A stretch of DNA of 64,000 bases from Paenibacillus sp. JDR-2 (GCF_000023585.1 NC_012914.1:5091501-5155500); one strand, 5' to 3'. Shown: positions 42,308 to 51,258, numbered from the stretch's first letter. The notes: generated by a model not told the origin, from the letters alone. Made by a program: numbers and translations.

Positions 42308-43378
42308 TTACCGCGCTGGAATAAGCCGGGTTGTATGCTGAAGATCGGATATCGCCGCGGCGCCAATTCCGAACATGGCCGCACGCAATTCAAATTCAAT
42401 ACGTTCGAATTGTTCAATCAGCTGCTCAACCGAAACCCGAGTCTCCCCGTTCGCCGCACGCGGAAGAAGCGCCCGTCCAAAGCCGGCAATATCGGCTCCA
42501 AGCGCAATCGACTTCGCTGCGTCTACGCCATGCTGCAGGCCTCCGCTTGCTATTACCGTCGTATTCGGCAGCCGGCTTTTCACTTCCCTGACGCTCTCGG
42601 CAGTCGGAATTCCCCAGCCGGCGAAAGCTTCGGCCGCGAGCCTTCGCATCGGGTCATTCTGGCGGTATTTTTCAACCTGGCTCCAGGACGTGCCGCCCGC
42701 TCCCGCTACATCTATAAAAGCTGCACCTGCCGAAGCAAGAGCTGCAGCCGTATCAGCGTCAATCCCCCAGCCTACTTCTTTGATTCCCACAGGCACGGAT
42801 AAAGCGCGGCATACCTCCCCTATCCGGGGAAGCAACGAGCGGAAGTTCGTATCCCCCTCCGGCTGAAACACTTCCTGCATACTGTTTAGATGAAGGACAA
42901 GCGCATCGGCTTCCGCAATTTCCACCGCCTTGCGGCAGGCATCGACCCCATATCCGTAATTAAGCTGAACAGCGCCCAGATTCGCGATCACAGGAACGGA
43001 AGGCGCGATATCTCTTATATAAAAGGAAGCCGCCAATTCTTCTTGTTCAATTGCGGCCCTCATCGATCCCAAACCAATCGCCCAGCCTCTTGTTTCTGCC
43101 GCTTCAGCCAGGCGCCGGTTTATCGCACCTGCTTCGTTTGTGCCCCCAGTCATCGAACTGACCAGCAGCGGCGTACGCATACGGCGCCCCAGCCATTCCG
43201 TATCCAGCCTGATATCGTCAAACGCAATTTCGGGAAGGGCATTATGACGGAAACGAAATTGGTCAAAGCCCGTTTCAATGCCTTCGCCCGCTACGTTCTC
43301 CTGCAGGCAGATGCGGATATGCTCGCTTTTGCGTTTCGATGTGGAAGCGCTTGCCCCCGATATTTGCTCTACTGTCAT
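42308..43378 (-). CDS. fni: Isopentenyl-diphosphate delta-isomerase, type 2 (FMN-dependent)
   Basis: Interconverts IPP and DMAPP using reduced FMN. Conserved blocks: KSEHIRICLQENV near the start, LLVSSMTGGTNEAGAINR, HLNSMQEVFQPEGDTNF, VGIKEVGWGID and IASGGLQHGVDAAKSIALGA. The true start is ATG 43378, ten bases after GGAGG (356 aa). The open frame continues to an ATG at 43765, but that would overlap nagB and its promoter and adds a non-homologous leader. It supplies DMAPP downstream of IspG; the type 2 enzyme is typical of Bacillota. Confidence 0.95.
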   Translation of the reverse strand: MTVEQISGASASTSKRKSEHIRICLQENVAGEGIETGFDQFRFRHNALPEIAFDDIRLDTEWLGRRMRTPLLVSSMTGGTNEAGAINRRLAEAAETRGWAIGLGSMRAAIEQEELAASFYIRDIAPSVPVIANLGAVQLNYGYGVDACRKAVEIAEADALVLHLNSMQEVFQPEGDTNFRSLLPRIGEVCRALSVPVGIKEVGWGIDADTAAALASAGAAFIDVAGAGGTSWSQVEKYRQNDPMRRLAAEAFAGWGIPTAESVREVKSRLPNTTVIASGGLQHGVDAAKSIALGADIAGFGRALLPRAANGETRVSVEQLIEQFERIEFELRAAMFGIGAAAISDLQHTTRLIPAR

Positions 43379-43540
43379 ATAGGGCAATCCTCCTATTTGT
43401 ATAGCCAACCTCCGCTTATACATAAATGCAACAGGCATTTTAGCATAAGCTTTAAGCTTTGCGAGAATACTTTTGTTCATCATAACCCAGCGATCAGGAG
43501 CGGAGCAAGGATAGGACAAAGACTGACTATATTTTTGACG

Positions 43541-43599
43541 TTTACAATCATTAAAATGAATTTTACAATCAATTTTGTTGTTAAAATGAATATTATAAT
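43541..43599 (+). promoter_or_regulatory. nagB promoter region with paired direct repeats
   Basis: A perfect TATAAT (43594-43599) has a weak -35. Upstream, TTTACAATCA occurs at 43541-43550 and 43562-43571 (21 bp apart, two helical turns) and TTAAAATGAAT at 43551-43561 and 43581-43591 (30 bp apart). Such phased repeats suit a regulator of the DeoR or GntR type. Confidence 0.55.
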
Positions 43600-43637
43600 T
43601 TAGAATAGAATCAAATGAGATTGAGGGGGCATCTTCC

Positions 43638-44363
43638 ATGAACGTAAGAATTTTTGACACGCAATTAGAGCTGGACGCCTTTGCGGCCGATCTTTTTATC
43701 GATATCGTTAAATCAAAGCCAAACGCGGTACTAGGACTTGCAACAGGATCGACACCCGTAGGCATTTATGCCAAAATGGTAGAGAAATATCGCAAAGGCG
43801 ATGTGTCCTTCGCCGATGTTACGACGTTTAACCTCGACGAATATGTCGGGCTGAAGCCTTACAATGATCAAAGCTACGCTTATTATATGAACAAGCACTT
43901 ATTCGCTCATATCGATATTCCGGATACGCAGACCTTCCTTCCGAACGGCATGGCGGAGGATTTGGATGCAGAATGCGCGCAATATGACGGCATGCTGCTG
44001 GAACGGCAGGTTGACGTTCAGCTTCTAGGGATCGGCCATAACGGGCATATCGGCTTTAACGAGCCGGACCATGCTTTATCGGGCGAGACTCACGTTGTGA
44101 AGCTTAAGGATGAGACGCGTGAAGCGAATGCGAGATTTTTCGCAAGCATGGACGAAGTACCGGAATACGCGATTACGATGGGCGTTGGCTCGATCTTGAA
44201 GGCAAATTCGATTGTACTCGTGGTGCGTGGCGCGGATAAAGCGGATATCGTCAAACAAGCGTTGACCGGGCCCATTACGACGGAGGTACCGGCATCCTTG
44301 CTCCAGACGCATCCGCGCGTAACCGTGCTCCTTGACCGCGAGGCAGGAAGGATGTTGGGGTAA
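43638..44363 (+). CDS. nagB: Glucosamine-6-phosphate deaminase NagB
   Basis: Converts glucosamine-6-phosphate to fructose-6-phosphate and ammonia. Motifs: VLGLATGSTPVGIYAKM (phosphate loop), FNLDEYVGLKPYNDQSY with the catalytic Asp, and LLGIGHNGHIGFNEP with the catalytic His. Length 241 aa. ATG 43638 follows GAGGGGG. Its stop overlaps the nagA start (TAATG), so the two are coupled and work in sequence on GlcNAc-6-phosphate. Upstream direct repeats suggest substrate-responsive control. Confidence 0.97.
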   Translation: MNVRIFDTQLELDAFAADLFIDIVKSKPNAVLGLATGSTPVGIYAKMVEKYRKGDVSFADVTTFNLDEYVGLKPYNDQSYAYYMNKHLFAHIDIPDTQTFLPNGMAEDLDAECAQYDGMLLERQVDVQLLGIGHNGHIGFNEPDHALSGETHVVKLKDETREANARFFASMDEVPEYAITMGVGSILKANSIVLVVRGADKADIVKQALTGPITTEVPASLLQTHPRVTVLLDREAGRMLG

Positions 44364-45541
44364 TGACACAACAAGGCGGCAAATCGCTGCTCATTCATAA
44401 CGTACGGATTGTTCTGGAAGACCGGATTGTCGAAGGCAGCGTAAGCATCAAGGATGGTATTATTGCTAGCATTAATGAAGGCAAGGAAGAGACAACAGGC
44501 ATTGATCATGTCCTGGACGGACAAAGCGCTTGGCTGCTTCCTGGCTTTATCGACGTCCACGTGCATGGCGGTTTTGGCGGAGATTTTATGGATGCCAATG
44601 CGGAAAGCTATGACACGATCACGAAGTTCCATGCTTCCCAAGGCACGACGGGGATGCTGGCTACAACCGTAACGGCTTCGCAAGAAGCCATAGAAGCTGT
44701 ATTCAAGGCCACCAGCGCTTATATGAAAAATGACATGCCGTATGCCCCGCTGCTTGGCGTCCATCTGGAAGGACCTTTTATCAGCCTCAAGTGGATCGGA
44801 GCCCAGAATCCGGCATTCCTGTCGCCGCCGCGTATCGACTGGCTGGAGGATTGGACGGCGCGTTATCCGGGCATTCTCAAGCTGCTGACGCTTGCTCCCG
44901 AGAATGAAGGCGCCGTCGATGCAATCAAATGGCTGTCCGACCATAACGTCGTTGTCGCATGCGGCCATACCGATGCAACCTTTGAAGTGATGACGCAAGC
45001 AGCGGAAGCCGGACTTACGCATGCCGTTCATACTTATAACGCTATGCGCCCGCTTCATCACCGCGAGCCGGGCACCGTAGGCGCCGTGCTGACCGACGAC
45101 CGGATTTACGCGGAGCTTATCGCCGACGGCCATCACGTGCATCCGGGAGCGATCAAGCTGCTTGCTTCCTCCAAGCCGGAGGATAAGCTTATTCTTATTA
45201 CCGATGCGATCTCCGCGGCCGGAAGACCGGATGGCTTGTATGATCTTGGAGGACTGCCCGTTATCGTACAGGATGGCGTAGCGAGGCTGCAGGAAGGCAA
45301 TCTGGCCGGCAGCAGCTTGACGATGATTAACGCTTTCCGTTACATGTTGGAGAATTCCGGGTTATCCGTTAATGAGATCAGCCGTTATGCCAGCGCCAAC
45401 CCGGCAAGACAGCTCGGCTTGTTCGAGCGAACCGGCTCCATCGCGGTTGGCAAACAAGCAGATCTGGTTCTTGCCGAACCCGATTTCGGCAAAGTACGAT
45501 CGACATGGGTAAGCGGCAAACAGGTATATTCGGCAGAGTAA
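44363..45541 (+). CDS. nagA: N-acetylglucosamine-6-phosphate deacetylase NagA
   Basis: Metal-dependent amidohydrolase that deacetylates GlcNAc-6-phosphate to glucosamine-6-phosphate, the substrate of NagB. Visible motifs: FIDVHVHGGFGGDFMDA, LGVHLEGPFIS, VACGHTDATFE, TYNAMRPLHHREPG, and the catalytic Asp in LITDAISAAG. Length 392 aa. It recycles amino sugars from cell wall or chitin. No dedicated GlcNAc transporter is seen nearby. It converges on the DeoR-kinase pair, with a strong terminator between. Confidence 0.97.
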   Translation: MTQQGGKSLLIHNVRIVLEDRIVEGSVSIKDGIIASINEGKEETTGIDHVLDGQSAWLLPGFIDVHVHGGFGGDFMDANAESYDTITKFHASQGTTGMLATTVTASQEAIEAVFKATSAYMKNDMPYAPLLGVHLEGPFISLKWIGAQNPAFLSPPRIDWLEDWTARYPGILKLLTLAPENEGAVDAIKWLSDHNVVVACGHTDATFEVMTQAAEAGLTHAVHTYNAMRPLHHREPGTVGAVLTDDRIYAELIADGHHVHPGAIKLLASSKPEDKLILITDAISAAGRPDGLYDLGGLPVIVQDGVARLQEGNLAGSSLTMINAFRYMLENSGLSVNEISRYASANPARQLGLFERTGSIAVGKQADLVLAEPDFGKVRSTWVSGKQVYSAE

Positions 45542-45543
45542 AT

Positions 45544-45587
45544 AAAAGAGCGGTTGAAAAGGGGATTTCCCCTTCAACCGCTCTTTC
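45544..45587. terminator. Bidirectional terminator between nagA and the DeoR-family gene
   Basis: AGAGCGGTTGAA pairs with TTCAACCGCTCT, with an inner GGGG/CCCC, and A and T flanks. Confidence 0.92.
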
Positions 45588-46381
45588 TATTTCTGTTCTG
45601 CTACATGGACAACGATCTGATGCTGTCCGGCTTTGTCCGACAAATCTCCCGTTAACGGCACATCCGTAATAAAAGCCTGCAGCTCAGGCAGTGCAGCGAT
45701 CGAGAACAGCGAGGTCTTGCCGACCTTTGTCTGGTCAAACACCGCATACGTGGTATGGGAACGCTTGATAAGCGCCTTTGCTATCTGAGCTTCCTGTTCG
45801 GAATAGGTCGTAATCCCGCCGTTAGCGGATATGCCGTCCACCCCGATAAACATTTTGCCGATATTCAAATGCGCGACCATTCCTTCGCCTAGCGGCCCGC
45901 ATAGCTCAAAGCTGTTATGACGCATAATGCCGCCGGTTACGACAACCTGGACACTGCTGCCCGCAAGCTCCATCGCGATATTAACGGCATTGGTAACAAC
46001 AGTGATCCCGCTTCTCAGCTTAAGCAGCTTGGCAATCAGATAGTTCGTGGTTCCGCCCGACAAACCAATAACATCGCCTTCTTCGATAAGCGATGCCGCT
46101 TTGGCAGCGATACGCTCCTTCTCCAAATACGACAGCCCTTCCCGTTCCGCAAACGCAGTGTCGCGGACCGTATTCATGCCGTCGTACATCGCACCGCCGA
46201 TGGTTCGAATGATCGGATAAGTCGCTTCCATATGCTCCAAATCGCGTCTAGCCGTCGCCTCCGAGCAATCAAAGCGTTCCACCAGCTCTTGGATCGTAAT
46301 GCGTCCTTGCTGCTTGAGCAGCTGCAATATCGCTTCGCGGCGGCGCTGCCCTTTGGATCCAGAAACGTTCGAATCAACCAT
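45587..46381 (-). CDS. DeoR/GlpR family transcriptional regulator
   Basis: Sugar-phosphate-responsive repressor type. The N-terminal winged helix (about 15-70) includes GRITIQELVERFDCSEATAR and the characteristic RTIGGAMYDG; the C-terminal effector domain has IGLSGGTTNYLIAKLL and MFIGVDGISANGGIT. ATG 46381 is preferred to 46399: GGAG lies eight bases before it and the upstream start falls inside the kinase gene. It begins 2 bp after the kinase stop, so the two are one operon. Targets may be the kinase operon, nagBA or both. Confidence 0.92.
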   Translation of the reverse strand: MVDSNVSGSKGQRRREAILQLLKQQGRITIQELVERFDCSEATARRDLEHMEATYPIIRTIGGAMYDGMNTVRDTAFAEREGLSYLEKERIAAKAASLIEEGDVIGLSGGTTNYLIAKLLKLRSGITVVTNAVNIAMELAGSSVQVVVTGGIMRHNSFELCGPLGEGMVAHLNIGKMFIGVDGISANGGITTYSEQEAQIAKALIKRSHTTYAVFDQTKVGKTSLFSIAALPELQAFITDVPLTGDLSDKAGQHQIVVHVAEQK

Positions 46382-46383
46382 TG

Positions 46384-47340
46384 TTATCGCTCCACCCACG
46401 CTTTAGAGGACATGCGCTGCTCAACGGCGCTCCACTCCGGAAGAGCCTCCCAGTCACCGCGCATTTGCACGACAAGCGATCCGTTGATGCTGGCCAGGCC
46501 AACCGCCTCCACCGGCGTCATGCCTCTCATTACGCCAGCCAGGAAGCCCGCGCAGAAGCCGTCACCTGCTCCAACCGTATCGACTACCTTCTCGGCCGGA
46601 TAGAACGGTACGCTTGCTTCCTCGCCATTCTCGAGGACAACCGTTGTATCGCCAAGTCCTTTAATAACCGTAACAGCCTTCAGCTGCTTCAGCTTTGCCT
46701 TCACTTCTTCAAAGTCATCCGTCTGGTACAGAAGCTTCAGCTCGTCCCAGCCCGGCAGGAAGTAATCCGCTGCTTCAGCAAGCGGGAGCAGCACTTCGCG
46801 AGCTTCTTCAATCGACCACAGCTTAAGACGAAGATTCGGATCGAAACAAATTTTTATGCCAGCCTCTTTCGCAATCTGCACGGCCCGAAGCACCGTTTGC
46901 TTCGCGCTCTCGCTAAGAGCCGTTGTAATGCCTGTTATATGCAGCAGCTTGGCACCGCGGATATAATCCGCATCCAGCTCCTCCGGAGTCATACGGCTTG
47001 CCGCAGAATGCTTGCGGTAGTAATGAACGGCAAGGCGGCCCGCCACCTGTTCGCGGAACATCATGCCGGTCGGAGCCTCGTCGCTGAATTTTACGCGCGA
47101 TACATCAACGCCTTCTCCGCGAAGCGTTTTCACAATCATGCGGCCAAAAGGGTCGCTGCCAAGCGCCCCGAACCAGCCTACGGAGCAACCGAGTCTTGCA
47201 AGTCCGATTGCCACGTTGCTTTCCGCGCCGCCGAAGCCTTGCTCCAGCGTTGTTGCCCGTTCCAGAGCTTTATGCTCCTGCGGCATAAACAATGCCATCG
47301 ATTCCCCAAAGGTTACTACGTCTGGTGATGACTGATGCAT
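46384..47340 (-). CDS. PfkB-family sugar kinase, probably 2-dehydro-3-deoxygluconokinase (KdgK-like)
   Basis: Ribokinase-fold kinase of 318 aa. N-terminal VVTFGESMALFMP and GFGGAESNVAIGLARLG bind sugar; the C-terminal signature DTVGAGDGFCAGFLAG has the catalytic Asp. The sequence FDPNLRLKLWS and GWDEL region resemble KDG kinase, which phosphorylates KDG in hexuronate or pectin breakdown. No KDG aldolase or uronate genes are adjacent, so another sugar acid is possible. Its ribosome binding site AGGAGG is joined to a hairpin element shared with valS (see repeats). It is co-transcribed with the DeoR-family regulator. Confidence 0.85.
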   Translation of the reverse strand: MHQSSPDVVTFGESMALFMPQEHKALERATTLEQGFGGAESNVAIGLARLGCSVGWFGALGSDPFGRMIVKTLRGEGVDVSRVKFSDEAPTGMMFREQVAGRLAVHYYRKHSAASRMTPEELDADYIRGAKLLHITGITTALSESAKQTVLRAVQIAKEAGIKICFDPNLRLKLWSIEEAREVLLPLAEAADYFLPGWDELKLLYQTDDFEEVKAKLKQLKAVTVIKGLGDTTVVLENGEEASVPFYPAEKVVDTVGAGDGFCAGFLAGVMRGMTPVEAVGLASINGSLVVQMRGDWEALPEWSAVEQRMSSKAWVER

Positions 47341-47351
47341 GATTTCTCCTC

Positions 47352-47415
47352 CTAAAAAGAATTACCATTTGAGTAGTCGTCCTTTGACTACTATGGTAAT
47401 TCTTACTTCGTAAGC
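47352..47415 (-). repeat. Hairpin element upstream of the sugar kinase, related to the valS repeats
   Basis: GAATTACCAT (47359-47368) pairs with ATGGTAATTC (47393-47402), and AGTAGTC (47372-47378) with GACTACT (47386-47392). TTACTTCGTAAGC follows at 47403-47415. On the gene strand the element ends GGTAATTCTTTTTAGGAGG, the same layout as GGCAATTCATTTTAGGAGG before valS. It fills nearly all the space between the upstream membrane protein gene and the kinase. Confidence 0.9.
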
Positions 47416-47423
47416 GTTGACTG

Positions 47424-47849
47424 TTACTTGTACATCGGGAAAGCCATGAAATAAATGACAACCACGTAAAGAACCAATACGATCAAGCTGAACGTGCGTG
47501 CTTTTGCGATATGGCCTGTCGCGCTTTGTCCGTCCTGAATCGAGGATACGATACGCTTAAGCGGCTTCGACATAATGCCGGAGATAGCTGCGATGGCAAG
47601 GAACAGAACGGTTACGATAATCATCCAGGCAACGGAATAATCCGCCTGCGACATCATGTAGCCTCCAGTCAGCAGTTGAACAATAAGCGCATATTGCACA
47701 ATCCGGTTTGCCGACACAAGGCCGTCAGCCAGTCCGCCTTGCCCAAGGCCGGCAAGTTTTGTCGCTTTGCCAATCATGATCGGAAGCACGATATAAAAGC
47801 CCATCCCGACTGCCCCTAGCAAGTGTAAAAAGAAAAACACATCATTCAT
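47424..47849 (-). CDS. Small membrane protein of unknown function, four predicted TM segments
   Basis: Hydrophobic 141-aa protein with about four membrane helices: FFFLHLLGAVGMGFYIVLP, YALIVQLLTGGYMM, WMIIVTVLFLAIAAISGIM and FSLIVLVLYVVVIYFMAFP. A short soluble loop with SIQDGQSATGHIAKA precedes the last helix. ATG 47849 follows GGAGGG; the upstream ATG 47882 lacks one. It lies upstream of the sugar kinase in the same direction, 75 bp apart, with the hairpin element between. No function is proposed. Confidence 0.82.
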   Translation of the reverse strand: MNDVFFFLHLLGAVGMGFYIVLPIMIGKATKLAGLGQGGLADGLVSANRIVQYALIVQLLTGGYMMSQADYSVAWMIIVTVLFLAIAAISGIMSKPLKRIVSSIQDGQSATGHIAKARTFSLIVLVLYVVVIYFMAFPMYK

Positions 47850-47961
47850 AAAATACCCTCCTGCATATGCGTAATCTACCAATAAGTATACTAAATGGCT
47901 GTCTGAAACACAAAGCCGAGCCCTAAGGAATACGGCATTTCAAGAGCATTTTCGGCAATGT

Positions 47962-50127
47962 TCAAGATTTTGTCTTAAAGCCGTGTTTGGCGATTACTCC
48001 ATGGATGGCGAAATAGTCGACTTCCTCCGGCAGAGCATCTTTAAGAGGCCTCAGCTTGTCCCATCCCAGCTCCCCGATGACCTGTACAATCCGGTCCTCA
48101 TACTGCTCCGGAATGATCCGGCTCCACTCGAGCTCATAGCCTTCTTCCGAACAGCGGATCAAGTGACCCTCTATCGTTACCCGGCTTAGTCCACGCTCTT
48201 CCGCAATAGCTGCTGTCTCCAGGCCGGCATTAAACCGCTCAAGCGTTTGAACATGGCTTGGCGTTTCCTCCGAGGATGCCGGAGGACGCGCTGCCGGCCG
48301 TTTTGGCACCGTGTTGATGCTGGCCGTAGCGTTATTTCCACCGCTTCCGGCATGCGCCTGAATAATAGCCAGTACTTCCTCTCCGTATTTGCTTGCTTTG
48401 GCCGCGCCAATCCCTTTCGTCTGCATCAGCTGCTCTTCCGTAACGGGACGCACATCCGCCAGTTCCTTCAGCGTCGCATCAAAGAACAGCATAAACGGAG
48501 GCACATTCTCTCTCGCCGCCGCCTCCTTGCGCCATTGCTTAAGGGCATCAAACAGAGGAGAAGAGGCTGCTCCGCCGTCTCCTGAAGCGCTTCTGCGAAC
48601 GCTGGTCCGCAGGCGCTGCATCACGGTCTCATTGCCCTCCAGTATCGGCAGAGCGCTTGCCGTGAGCGATACGGTCGGATACTGTCCTTCGCTCATCCTG
48701 AGATATCCTTCCGCCACCAGCCAGTACAGCCAGTCGGCAATCTCCTTCTCAGGCCAATTACTGAAGAGTCCGTAAGTCGTCAGCCGGTCCAGACCAAACT
48801 CGAGCAGACGTTTGTCCCGCGAGCCTTTGAGCACCTTGGCCGCCATCGTAACGCCAAACCGCCCTTTCATCCGGCCCACGCAGGATAATGCCTTCTGTGC
48901 TTCGGCCGTCCGGTCAACCAGCTCGCTTTTATCAAGACAGTTGCTGCATTTTCCGCAAGGCTCAACGCCTTTCTCGCCGAAATAATCGACGATGTATTGC
49001 TGAAGACAGCGCTGCGTGCGGCTGTAGTTCATCATGTTATGAAGCTTGGACAGCTGGACTGATTTCCGGTATTCATCGCCCATACCTTGTTCAATCAGGA
49101 AACGCTGCACCTGCACATCCTGCGGTTCGAACAGCAGCACGCATTCGCTCTCCTCGCCGTCCCGGCCGGCACGTCCCGCTTCCTGGTAGTAGGACTCGAT
49201 ATCGCCCGGCATCTGCCAATGAATCACGTAACGGACGTTGGGCTTGTCGATCCCCATTCCGAAAGCATTCGTGGCCACCATAATACGGAGTTCATCAAAC
49301 CGGAAGCGCTCCTGCGTCTCCGCACGCTCCTTATCGGACAGTCCGCCATGATATTTACCCGCCGCAATTCCTTTTCGAACCAGCAGCTCCTGCACCTGCT
49401 CCGCTTCTTTTCTGGTAGCCGTATAAATAATGCCGGATTGATCCTCCCGCTCGCGCAAAAATTGCTGAAGGAAGTTTTTCTTGTCCCCGCCGCTTACAAC
49501 CGAAAGAGATAGATTCGGCCTAGCAAAGCCAGTCACAAAAACATTCGGTTCACGCAAACCAAGCATCGCCGTAATGTCCGCGGCTACCTCCTGCGTCGCT
49601 GTCGCCGTAAAAGCCGCAACAAGCGGACGGTTAGGCATTTTGCCGATCCAGCCGGCCAACTGCCGGTAGCTTGGACGGAAATCATGCCCCCACTGCGACA
49701 CGCAGTGGGCTTCGTCGATTGCAATCATCGGGATATGAAGCTGCTCGGACAAGGTTGTAAACATAGGCGCATCCAGCCGCTCCGGAGCTACATACAGCAT
49801 TTTGTACTCGCCTCTCAGCGCATTGCGCAGGATAGTCCGGTATTCCTCCGCTCCTAGCGAGCTGTTCAGAAACGCCGCCGGCACCCCTAGCCGGTTTAAT
49901 GCGTCAACCTGATCCTTCATCAAAGATATAAGCGGTGAAATAACGATCGAGGTTCCCGGCATAAGCAAGGACGGAATTTGATAGCAGATCGACTTCCCTC
50001 CGCCTGTTGGCAGAATGGCAAGCGTATCCCGTCCCTCCAATATCCCTTCGATAATTCCCTCTTGTCCTGGACGAAACGTATCGTACCCGTAGACCTTTTT
50101 CAGCTCGCTCCGTGCCTGCTGAAGCAC
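47962..50127 (-). CDS. recQ: ATP-dependent DNA helicase RecQ
   Basis: 3'-5' DNA helicase in recombination and repair. Helicase motifs: FRPGQEGIIEGIL, ILPTGGGKSICYQ (Walker A), AIDEAHCVSQWGHDFRP (DEAH) and EAGRAGRDGEES. A zinc-binding RQC region (CLQQYIVDYF, then CGKCSNCLDK), an HRDC domain (about 515-595) and a C-terminal helix-turn-helix domain with AAIAEERGLSRVTIEGHLI follow. GTG 50127 is preferred, behind GGGGGA; the frame is open to a GTG at 50151. About 721 aa, longer than E. coli RecQ because of the C-terminal domain. Confidence 0.96.
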   Translation of the reverse strand: MLQQARSELKKVYGYDTFRPGQEGIIEGILEGRDTLAILPTGGGKSICYQIPSLLMPGTSIVISPLISLMKDQVDALNRLGVPAAFLNSSLGAEEYRTILRNALRGEYKMLYVAPERLDAPMFTTLSEQLHIPMIAIDEAHCVSQWGHDFRPSYRQLAGWIGKMPNRPLVAAFTATATQEVAADITAMLGLREPNVFVTGFARPNLSLSVVSGGDKKNFLQQFLREREDQSGIIYTATRKEAEQVQELLVRKGIAAGKYHGGLSDKERAETQERFRFDELRIMVATNAFGMGIDKPNVRYVIHWQMPGDIESYYQEAGRAGRDGEESECVLLFEPQDVQVQRFLIEQGMGDEYRKSVQLSKLHNMMNYSRTQRCLQQYIVDYFGEKGVEPCGKCSNCLDKSELVDRTAEAQKALSCVGRMKGRFGVTMAAKVLKGSRDKRLLEFGLDRLTTYGLFSNWPEKEIADWLYWLVAEGYLRMSEGQYPTVSLTASALPILEGNETVMQRLRTSVRRSASGDGGAASSPLFDALKQWRKEAAARENVPPFMLFFDATLKELADVRPVTEEQLMQTKGIGAAKASKYGEEVLAIIQAHAGSGGNNATASINTVPKRPAARPPASSEETPSHVQTLERFNAGLETAAIAEERGLSRVTIEGHLIRCSEEGYELEWSRIIPEQYEDRIVQVIGELGWDKLRPLKDALPEEVDYFAIHGVIAKHGFKTKS

Positions 50128-50155
50128 GTCGATTCCCCCTTCCGTAATCACAATA

Positions 50156-50185
50156 AGGACCCTGGCAGCAATGTGTCAGGGTCCT
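50156..50185. repeat. Perfect stem-loop between mdh and recQ
   Basis: AGGACCCTG (50156-50164) and CAGGGTCCT (50177-50185) form a 9-bp stem with a 12-nt loop. On the minus strand it is followed by TATTGTGATTACGG without a T-run, so it is at best a weak mdh terminator. Confidence 0.65.
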
Positions 50186-50220
50186 CCCAAACGAAACTGT
50201 ATGAGTGTATGGCTTATCGG

Positions 50221-51162
50221 TTAGCCCGTCACTACTTTAATTACATTTTGAACGGATTCGGCCGATTTGTCCAGAGCCGCTTTTTCTTCCGAGGTCAGTT
50301 CAAGCTCAATAACCTTCTCAATACCGTCTCCGCCTATAATCGTAGGCACGCCCATAAACAGATTGTTATAGCCGTACTCGCCTTCTAGCAGGGCAATAAC
50401 CGGCAGAATGCGTTTCTTATCCTTCAGGATCGCCTCCGTCATTTGAACAAGCGATGCTGCGGGCGCATAGTAAGCCGAACCGTTGCCCAGCAGGTTAACA
50501 ATCTCTCCGCCGCCAACGCGGGAGCGCTGTACAATCGCTTCAATACGGTCAGACGGTATCAGCTTCTCGATCGGAATACCGCCTACATTGGAGTAACGAA
50601 CAAGCGGCACCATATCGTCGCCATGTCCGCCAAGCACAAAGCCGCGCACATCCTCTACTGAGACATTCAGCTCCTGCGCGATAAAGGTGCAATAACGCGC
50701 GGTATCCAGAACGCCGGACTGGCCGATAACGCGATTTTTAGGAAAACCTAACGTCTGGTAAGCCACATAAGTCATGGCGTCCACCGGGTTAGAGAGGATA
50801 ATGACATAAGCATTTGGACTTGTTGCCTTTACGCTTTCGCATACCGAACGGACAATTCCGGCATTGGTGTTAACCAGATCATCGCGGCTCATCCCCGGCT
50901 TGCGGGCAATGCCGGCCGTTATAATAACGACGTCGGAGTCCTTCGTCTCGTCGTAATTGGATGTACCCGTAATGTTGGCATCCAGGCCTTGAACAGGCGT
51001 TGATTCCAGCATATCAAGCGCTTTGCCTTTTGTTGGGTTCTCCAGTTGGGGAATATCGACAAGCACGATATCGCCAAGTTCCTTCTGAGCGGCCATCAGA
51101 GCCGTGGTTGCGCCAGTAAAGCCTGCGCCTACAACTGTAATTTTTCTGCGTTTAATAGCCAT
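50221..51162 (-). CDS. mdh: Malate dehydrogenase
   Basis: NAD-dependent oxidation of malate to oxaloacetate in the TCA cycle; the LDH-like class usual in Bacillota. The NAD motif is VVGAGFTGATTALMA. Substrate residues lie in ARKPGMSRDDL and LSNPVDAMTYV, and the catalytic His in FVLGGHGDDMVPLV. Length 313 aa. The start follows GGAGGG. It forms the citZ-icd-mdh group with the next two genes, but a strong terminator after icd means mdh probably has its own promoter in the 136-bp gap. Confidence 0.98.
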   Translation of the reverse strand: MAIKRRKITVVGAGFTGATTALMAAQKELGDIVLVDIPQLENPTKGKALDMLESTPVQGLDANITGTSNYDETKDSDVVIITAGIARKPGMSRDDLVNTNAGIVRSVCESVKATSPNAYVIILSNPVDAMTYVAYQTLGFPKNRVIGQSGVLDTARYCTFIAQELNVSVEDVRGFVLGGHGDDMVPLVRYSNVGGIPIEKLIPSDRIEAIVQRSRVGGGEIVNLLGNGSAYYAPAASLVQMTEAILKDKKRILPVIALLEGEYGYNNLFMGVPTIIGGDGIEKVIELELTSEEKAALDKSAESVQNVIKVVTG

Positions 51163-51258
51163 TAATATAACCCTCCTATACTTGTATTAACATCTGCATT
51201 ATTGCCAAAAGTCATCCAAATAAGATAGAAGATAAGTGTAAAAAGGCTGGTTTTGTGG

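Noticed and set aside
43379..43765. Upstream extension of the IPP isomerase frame
   Set aside because: It would overlap the nagB start and promoter; the extra sequence does not match the family, and AGGAGG supports ATG 43378.
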